Below are positions 50,801-59,800 of a stretch of DNA of 64,000 nt, in pieces. Numbering within the stretch: position 1 is the first letter of the stretch; each line of letters starts with the position of its first letter. Origin of the DNA: Acanthococcus lagerstroemiae (Eukaryota; Arthropoda; Insecta; Hemiptera; Eriococcidae); assembly GCA_031841125.1 (NCBI GenBank), contig CM063107.1, forward strand, positions 26,058,499 through 26,122,498, written 5' to 3'. Both the position numbers and the translations under genes were made by a program. Below the pieces are notes generated by a model. The model was not told where the DNA came from and did not search any database. It saw nothing but the letters and a program-made list of their open reading frames with translations.

Positions 50801-53800
50801 AGTTGAAATGGACGCCGTTAAGCGTATCAGAACCAACCGACATTTTTTCGACAAAATGAGTTATTACGTTATTAGTATCGTTGGAAAGAGCGTAAAAAGT
50901 AGAATTTTTCAAAATTGGGTCCCCGTTTCAAAAAGTGTACTCACATTGAAGAAAACTTATCAGTAATTGCTATGCCATGTGGACGCTGTTAAGCGTAACA
51001 GAACCAACCAACAAAATCTGATTTTTGAGAACACGTGATTGAAAGTTCGAGAACCATGTAGAAACTATATGATATAGCGTTTACTGATTAGCTTTTTCCG
51101 ACGCGAGTACACATTTTTAAATCGGGGGCCCAATTTTGAAAAATTCTACTTTTTATGCCCTTTCTAAAGATACTAATAATTCATTTTGCCAACAAATGTC
51201 GGTTGGTTCTGTTACGTTTAAATGCATCCATAAAGTTTTTACACGGCCCTTGAACTTCAAATCACGTGTTCTCAAAAAACAGATTTTGTTGGTTGGTTCT
51301 GTTACGCTTAACAGCGTCCAAATATGCGCCTATTTTATGCCTTTTATGTTGCTAAATATGCCAAAAAATATGCCCTATAAAGTCGAAATATTTCAAAATA
51401 TTCTACTCCAGTATGTAACCGTGCCCCAAGAAATGTACTTTATGGGTAAAAAACCGGTTTTGAGTTATTCATAATTTCAAAATCTTCAGACCTTTCCCTT
51501 TGATTGAAATTTTTTTCAGGTTTCTAAACTGAAAATTCGAAATATGAAATGAAACCACAGACGATATTGTTATTTAATATTCTACAGTAAAATTTTCAGA
51601 ACACTTCATTTTTTATTACTTCAAAACACGAATTCACCCATAATGTACATTTCTTGGGGCATGATCACATGTGGGTATCGTTTCAGTGGGGAAAATGAGC
51701 AGATTATAATGGCAACATTGTTCCCACAAGTTTCCCACGCTAGTTTGTCAAGAATCTTAGCAAACAGTGTTGTCACAACCGACAACTTTCATTTTCTCCA
51801 ACGTTTATCACATACCAGTGCAGTAAAGTAATAAAAATAAATAAGTACACTCAACGACATAGTTTGGTGAATGTTCAAAAATATGTCCAAAAATGCAAAA
51901 ATTTAGAACATTTGATAAAATCTCAAAAACAAAGTATGCAACTATATCAAAATATGCAAAAATATGAAATTTCAAATAGAGCTTATTTCACTCAGAATTT
52001 CCGGTTTCGCAAAGATATTCTCAAAATGCTAGATTTGATTCACAGAGGAAAAATATGCCAAAGCATAGTTTTGGCAGCCCTAATAACGAATTAAATCATC
52101 AACAACCACAACAACAACAACGACAACAACGATGCAATGCTATTTTCATGCGAAAAAGAAAATCACTCGGATTTCGATTTAAGAAAAAGAGCTCGTCTGA
52201 AAGGAAATTTTATTTGCTACAAGGCGTATTCTTTTCAATTTTCCGTTAACCGCATTCATTCTCGAGATATTTTGAAAAAACATTAAAATTGTCATAAACT
52301 GATGTACTGTACTCTCCCTTTTTGCCCCGTTTTCCTTGTCAGTTTTTCTTCAATCGATGCTAGCGAACCTACAATTTGCCCCGTCCGAATCGTGCTGGAA
52401 AATAACGCGACACTCGTGTAACTAATACCTGTGACAAGTCTGAATAAAATCAGTGCATGGAAGCACAGAGACAAAAAAATCAGCACTAAACATTACACCC
52501 ACTAGAAGAAAAAAGGAATATATATGAAAAAATAATCTGGCAACACTGTGGACTTGTAACATTCTTACGTAAGGTTTAGGATTCGGACTTCCCAGACGGA
52601 TGGCGCGCTAGCATCGGGCCTTCCTCCCTTTCCGCACTTCAGGAAATAGTGCCATAGAATTCTTATCAACGTTAGGATACACTGTACGTAAACAATGCCT
52701 AGCATCTCATGTAATCCTAACGTTGATAAGGTTCTGTTGAATCTTGGGAAGTCCGAATGTTAGTTTCGGCTTTGGCGATGCGATCGCGGAAAACCAGTGT
52801 TACCATTGTGTGAAGCGTTAAACTTCCTGTGTGAAACCATAATTAAAATTTCCAAAAATGTGACCTACCTATAACACTCTTGAAAAAGCATGTTCAACCA
52901 GTAAAATATTCAACAGCTACAAGTTTCTGATGTTAACCTTGGAAGAAACGCAAATGTGACGCCGGGCTTTGCCCTGTATGCGCTTTACCACTCACATCAA
53001 ATTTCACGAAAACTGATTGCTGCCTGAACCGAATTCATATCCATTGTCTCTCTGAGATTGCTGACGGTTGCCCTGATTGTGGCGAGTCAATAAATTCTCC
53101 ATTATTCTCCATTTATAAAGTTGTAACTTACTGACGATTAACTCTTCTGCTGTACATAATTCATAATATACCGACATATTTAGCTTTTTATTCAGAGGTG
53201 CGTGTACCGACAAATAGACACATCGATTTTATTTTTTGATTGCGGCCGGTTAAGTCAGAAGAACTTTTCTAGTCGCATGACCTTACCCTACAAATTATGG
53301 AAATGAGTAAATCGATCTGATCGTTTATAATTTCGAACAGACTGTTCTGAAATATTCCTCATTCGGCCACTGCACCGACGACTCCCTCTCATCTATTGTA
53401 GAAGGTCACATTCCAAAAAGAATAGTTTACGTTCACCGTTACCATTATTATTTTGCATATTTCATCCCACGGGCCCACGCATGTACTTTGCCTCTTACGC
53501 CGCGCGTATATTTTCGCACGTTCTCGACGTCCTTTTGTGCACAGCTGTACTTGTATGTACTAATCCGTGATTATTTTTGTGTTTTTACGTAGCCTTTGAA
53601 AGATTCTACCAAGATATCGTACGACTGGTCGTTCTACCTGGCATGGACCGGAGTGGGTTTCACTCTGGCATCGGCCATCCTCTTCTCCGGCGCTGCCATC
53701 TGCCTGCGAGGAGAACGTGAGAGAGAAGAGGCCGTGAACATGCAATATTTAATGCCCGGTAATGCTATTGTCTTAGCTTATACGTAATGTTTTTTTGTTG

Positions 53801-56800
53801 TTTTTTTTCTTCAATTTTTTTGACCATCTGCATGCGGCACACCGATTGTTTTCAATGAAGTACGTCTGCGGATTGTAAAAATACCTTATAATCGACTACG
53901 AACGTACCTGTACCTGGATAGTTTTTGTATTCGTAGTCTCGGACAAAAGACTGGAGACGTTCGTCTTCTTTTCAAGTTATGTCGAGCACTGGTTGTTGAG
54001 GTAATTCGGCGGTAACCTACAGCGGAACTAATTATGGTACAATTCAGACCAGATTTACGCGGCTGCTGTGAGAGAGGATGTTGATATTGCGAGAGTATCG
54101 AGGAAGACTGGATTATGCCTTCAATGTTACAATAATCCACCCGAGAATCACGTCGAGGCCTCTGCTGGTCTTGTCTGTATTGGTTATGAGTATGAGTTCG
54201 TGGGTGATGTATTTCCATTTGTCTTCTGATGTTATATAAGACAGTCAGCTGTGAACGGAAAGGTCGAAGAATGGAGGTGGAAAATTGAAACACATTCGAT
54301 TTGGCTCGCAGGTAGTAAAGTCAAATGTTGGATTACGTCACGTAATCAGAAATGAGACGCTAAAATTGAGGAAACTACGTGAATTCGAATTATAATATCG
54401 CGCCCGTAAAATTAAGAATACGACGTAAATTCAAATTGTATAATATCGTGCGAGTGGTATCGTCCGGATTCGTGTCCCATTAATCATTAATGCACCTCCG
54501 GGAGTGTTCGCGGACTGTTGACCGTTACCATTAGACAGTTTTTCGACTTCGAGGCTGTTTCCCTCTTTCTTTATTTAGTCTCTGAAGCTTAGGAGCTCTT
54601 CCTATAAGTAATTGAAACTGGGCTACAGACATGATAATTGTGCTTTCGGAACGAGGAAGGGAAAAGTCCTCTAGCAATACTGAAACTCAGGAGATTGAGG
54701 AGGTAACTATATGAAGAATTAGGACTCGTGAAGCATGTCAGGGGTGAAGAGGATCTTATTATTATGGGTGATTGGAATTCTAGAATTGGTGAAGGAAAAG
54801 AAGGTAATATAGTCGGGGATTTTCAATTAGGAATGAGAAATGAAAGTGCAGAGCGTCTGATACAGTTTTGTGCGAAGTATAACTTAGTTATAGAGAATAA
54901 TCAATTTAAAAATCATATGGAAGAGTCTAGATAACGAAGGTGGATATCAAACTGATTATACGTATTAAAACACCGTTTTAGGAATCACATATTAGACTTT
55001 AAAACTTATCCGGGAGCCGATACTGACAGTGATTATTACTTGGTACATATTAATAAAAGGCAAGCTTAAATTGAGGAGACTTGTTAAAGAAGAAGAGGTG
55101 AAAAAATGGAATTTGCCAAAGTTGGGAAATACATATTAATATTAGAAGTAAATATCAAGAGGATATTGTGTCAGGTCAGGATTAGAGAGGATGGAGACAG
55201 AATGGAGTAAAATGGAAGAGGAACTTTTCTAAAATCTGCTGAGAAACATCTAGGTAAAACTAAGAGAGAAGAAAAGAAACCATGGATGAAGGAGGAAATC
55301 CTCTGAAAGATGGATGAACAAAGAAAATGTAAGAATGCAAAGGATAGGGAAGGCAGATTAGCTTATTAAAGACTAAGGAAAGAATTAAAGAGAGTCTAAA
55401 AAGGCCAAGGCGGACTGGATGAAGGGGGGGGAATGATAATATAGAAGAATTCATGAATAAAATACAAATAGACTTGGCAGGTAGAAAAGTAAAAATGGAG
55501 TTAAGAGAAAGAAGGAAGAAAGCAAATAATATAAAAAATAAGGCGGGAGAGCCTATATAGCAGGGGTCACCAAATGGCGGACCGCGGTCCAAATCCAGAC
55601 CGCCAACCTATTTTGTGCAGACCCAGAAGACTTTGTGATAATTCAATTTAGCCCGCACTTTGTCTTGTCTTTGCCGCTCATACAAGTATGTCATTTTTCG
55701 CATCAATATTAGGTACTTACTTTTATTTTTTTAATTAGATGTAAGTATCCTTAATAATAAACAAAGTATTCTGGCATCTACCAAACGGACCTCGACAGAT
55801 TTATATTTGTTATAAACGGATCCGCAGTGAAATTAATTTGTGATCCCTGCTATATAGAGACAGCTGAAGGAAAAGTGAAAAAGGTTGTAGAGTGTGTAAA
55901 AAGGACTATATGTATAGTAGGTACTGATGGGGATGAAGAGATAGGAATAGAGAGGGAGGAAGATGTGAAAGAAAATGAAGGGAGACTCAATTTTAAGATA
56001 TGAATATGACTTAGCATTGAGGGATTTACAGAAAGGGAAAGCTCTAGGAGTGGATGAGATGCCAGTTGAATTATTACAATACTTAGGAGACTATGTGCTG
56101 GGTAAATTATTTAACAAATTAGTATGTTATATTTATGATAGAGAAGAAATGCCAGAAGATTTTAGAAAGAGTGCTATCGTAACTATACCAAAAGAAAAAG
56201 AAGAAAAAAAGCAAGAGCAGATATGTGTGAAAATTATTGGTCCAATTAGTCTTCTTTCACATACGTGAAAAGTATAATATATTAATTGGGATAATTTATA
56301 GGAGAACTGAGAACAAAATAGATGCAGAATTAGGAGATGATGAGTTTGGATTTAGAGAAAGTAGAGATATTATGGAAGCAAGTGTTAGCTTTGAGATTAA
56401 TTGTAGATGGGAGACTCAAAAAGGGGCCAGGATACATACATGGCATTCGTCAACATTGAAGAAGCTTTTGATGACGTCAAGTGGAATAAAATGTTTGATA
56501 TTCTAAAAAATATAGGAATAAATTTAAAGGAAGGTAAGTTATTTTAAACTTATATAAAGGACAGGAAGCTACATAACAATAGAAAGAGAATCAGGGGAGA
56601 CTAATATTGGAAAAATTGTTAAGAAGGGTACTCCTTATCTCTAGTACCTATTATTTAATTTGTGCATAGAGTGGGCTATAAAAGAAATAAAAGAAAAATT
56701 TAAACCAGGTGACTGTACATGGAGAGCGAATAAAGATGCATTGGTTTACAGAAGATATTGCCGTATTACCTGAAAGAAGTATTGATTTGGAAAATATTTT

Positions 56801-59800
56801 AAATGTAATGGAGGAGATTTTAAGTATAGAATACCGTATGGGGAAAAAAATAATGGTATGTAATTGATGTGAGCATGAAACCTTAAATATAAAAATTGAC
56901 CAGGAAAAAAATTGAGGAAGTGAGTGAATTTTGCTATTTAGGGGAAAGGGGGGGGGGCAAAAATGGATGTAAGTAGTAGAATAGCACAAGCCAAATTAGC
57001 TATTTGTCAAAAAAGTAATCTTTTAAAATCACAAATTAATCTGGAAAAAAAAATGTATTATTGAAACTTTTTTGGAGTGTAGCCTTTTATATGGATGTGG
57101 TAGAGCGTAAAATGGATGTTCGGAATTATCTGAAGAGGAGGAATAAACTAATAGGACATAACTCTTGAGGCACTTCGGAATAATATCACCGCTGCTAGAA
57201 GGAAAGGTGGAAGGAAAGAATTGGGTAGGTCGTCAAAGATTCCCAGTATGTTTAACAGATAATCTGGGATGTCAAATGTAAGAGTTATTTGGGAATAAAA
57301 GAACTCGCTCTAAATAGGGTAAAGTAGAGAGCTGCATCAAACTGCTCATAAGATTGATAACTCTATCGTCATCTGCTTTTCCCGCGGCAAATCACATGTT
57401 TCCACGACCGAAAAGCAAATTGTGGGGGGGGGGAGGAGGAATGGAAATTCTCTCTGCACCGCGGATCAGTTAACTGATATAATTCTTGTATTTATATTAT
57501 CAGTCTTAGTGTTTTTTTTGTTGTTTTTTTTTTGTTTTAAATAATGAGATAAAGTACCTATAGAAATTTGGATTTTTGAGTCACTGGTTGGGAATATTGC
57601 ATCACATTTTTATATTTGGCCTCATATCTAATTCCAAAGTTCTAAGTTGGCAACAAATCCATTTAAAAAGTATTTTTTGTTGAATTTATCGTTTTTATTT
57701 AGTTGGCAATATTGTTCTCCATGTGGCTTGATGGCCGAGTGGATTCGAACGCTGCCTCCTGAACCATGGAGCGCGGGTTCGAATCCCAATATGGACAGCG
57801 AATTTTTAAGATTAGAATATAATTAGAAAATAATAAAATGCAAGAATGTATGAAAACTTTAACATCCGACCAAGCCACACCAATTGTAGCAAGAGGTGGA
57901 GGTCAGTTTAATTGTTCTGTCTGAATTCAAAAAGACTACATATTGGGTTAGCCACACCTATAGACTACTAACACCTGACTAGTCTGGTGTGCCATGCAGG
58001 TTACATGCCCATTGTAGAGAAGGAAAACTCTTTTGTAACCATTCCCCAGTAATGGCTTTTCACCAAGGGGAATTAGTACTATAACCATTGTGTCAAAATG
58101 ATTGATCAAAAAGGCCTATGTCCCAGTGGGTGGGCTGAAACATCTGTTTTGAGGCTGTATTTACTTATTATCATTTATTGTTTTCCATTAAATTGAAAAT
58201 ATCTTGTATTATATAAACGATATTTAGTCAAATTGGTTGTTCTGCTTGCCAGATTGACAGCTTCTTTATTAAATAGACAATATACTTATCAAATTGGCGT
58301 TTCCTAAAGACCAATTATTTTTTATTAACTTGGTAATATTTTGTCAAATTGCTAAGAAATCAGCAATAAATTGTTTTTTGTTTAATATAAATTGTCTGTA
58401 AATCAACGACAAATTGTTAGCAAATTAACTATAAGTTGCCTGCAAATTGTCAATAAATCGCTAATTTTTGGTACACTGACCATAAATTGTCAATATTCTT
58501 GTTAAATTAACGATAATTTTTTTGTTTGCAATGAATTGTCTATAAATTGACAACAAATTCTTGCTAAATTGACAATAAGTTGCCTACTAATTGTCAATAA
58601 ATTGCTAATTTTTGGCACGTTGACCAGTTATATCAATATATTTGTTACATTTACTATAAATTGTTGAAACAAGAATCAGAAATAGGAGGCGAAAAAATAA
58701 AGGAGGTAAAGAAATTCAAACACAGGTAGTTTGATAACGCAAGATGGAAAAAATTAAAGTAAGGAGCAAAGTAGAACAAGCTAAGAGAGTTTTTTGTCAG
58801 AAAGGAGACATAATGTAGAAGTAAGACTGAGATTTCTTTGAACGTATATTTGGAGCGTAGCATTTTATGGATATGAAACCTGGACAATAAGAACACAAGA
58901 AAGAACTTGAAATTTGGTATTATTGGAGAATGTTGGAAATCAAATAGAAAAGATCAGGAATGGGAAAGTATTGAGGCGATTCGGAAGGGAAGAGAAATTT
59001 GGAATATACAAATTATTGTGAAGAGTTAAAATCATAAGTCATAATATAACGCATCCAGGGAAATTATTACTACTGCTACAGGGAATGGTTATTGAACAAA
59101 ACTGGAAATGAAGGCAAAGAATGGTCTATGAAGAGCAGAGGAATAATGAAGAATACAAAATAGAAATTCTTCACAGAAATGAAAAGATAACCATGGGAGA
59201 GAGGAAAGTGGAGAGATGCTACCTACTAGTTCAGAGACTGAAGAACATTTCATCATCAACAATAAATTGCCAATATTTTTATCAAATTGCCAAATTTAAT
59301 GTAAGCATTAATGTTGCAAAAATTGAGCATATTTGTTGAATTTAAATACTGCTTCAAAAAATGTTGGTCAATTAGCAGAGTAACATACTCAATCAGGGAC
59401 GTGCCAAAGAGTTTTTCTCAGAGAAGTGGAGGGGGTGAAAGTTCCAACTGATTCAACTCGAAATTCCCTAATATCAAGGCAAAACAAAAAAACTAAAAAA
59501 CTTTTGACTTATTGGATTTTCCCAACTCTACCGAAATTTCTCAACTTCGGCCAGGGCCGGCACTATTTCACTTTCTCGTATGTAGCAAGAAAAAAATAAT
59601 AAATTGAGACTAGTCACAAAAAAGGAATCATTTTTATTAGGGTTAGGATTACAAAGATGGCTCGCTGAAGATTTTGGATTACTTCACATTTTTTTTCTAT
59701 TTTGGACGTATGCGTGTGTGATGTGTCACTTATGTAGGTTGCTGATTTGAGTTGGCTTAACATCATCGGAGTACAATTACACGTTTACCCCGTATCATCA

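Noticed and set aside
1651..57430. Runs of 9-12 G or C (for example 7284, 7456, 9921, 18977, 37760, 37967, 43663, 57422) as G-quadruplex sites
   Set aside because: They are mostly single homopolymers, several inside MITEs, without the four spaced G tracts of a quadruplex.
57724..57800. tRNA gene
   Set aside because: Box A and B are present but acceptor arms do not pair and unrelated body sequence follows; it is a SINE head.
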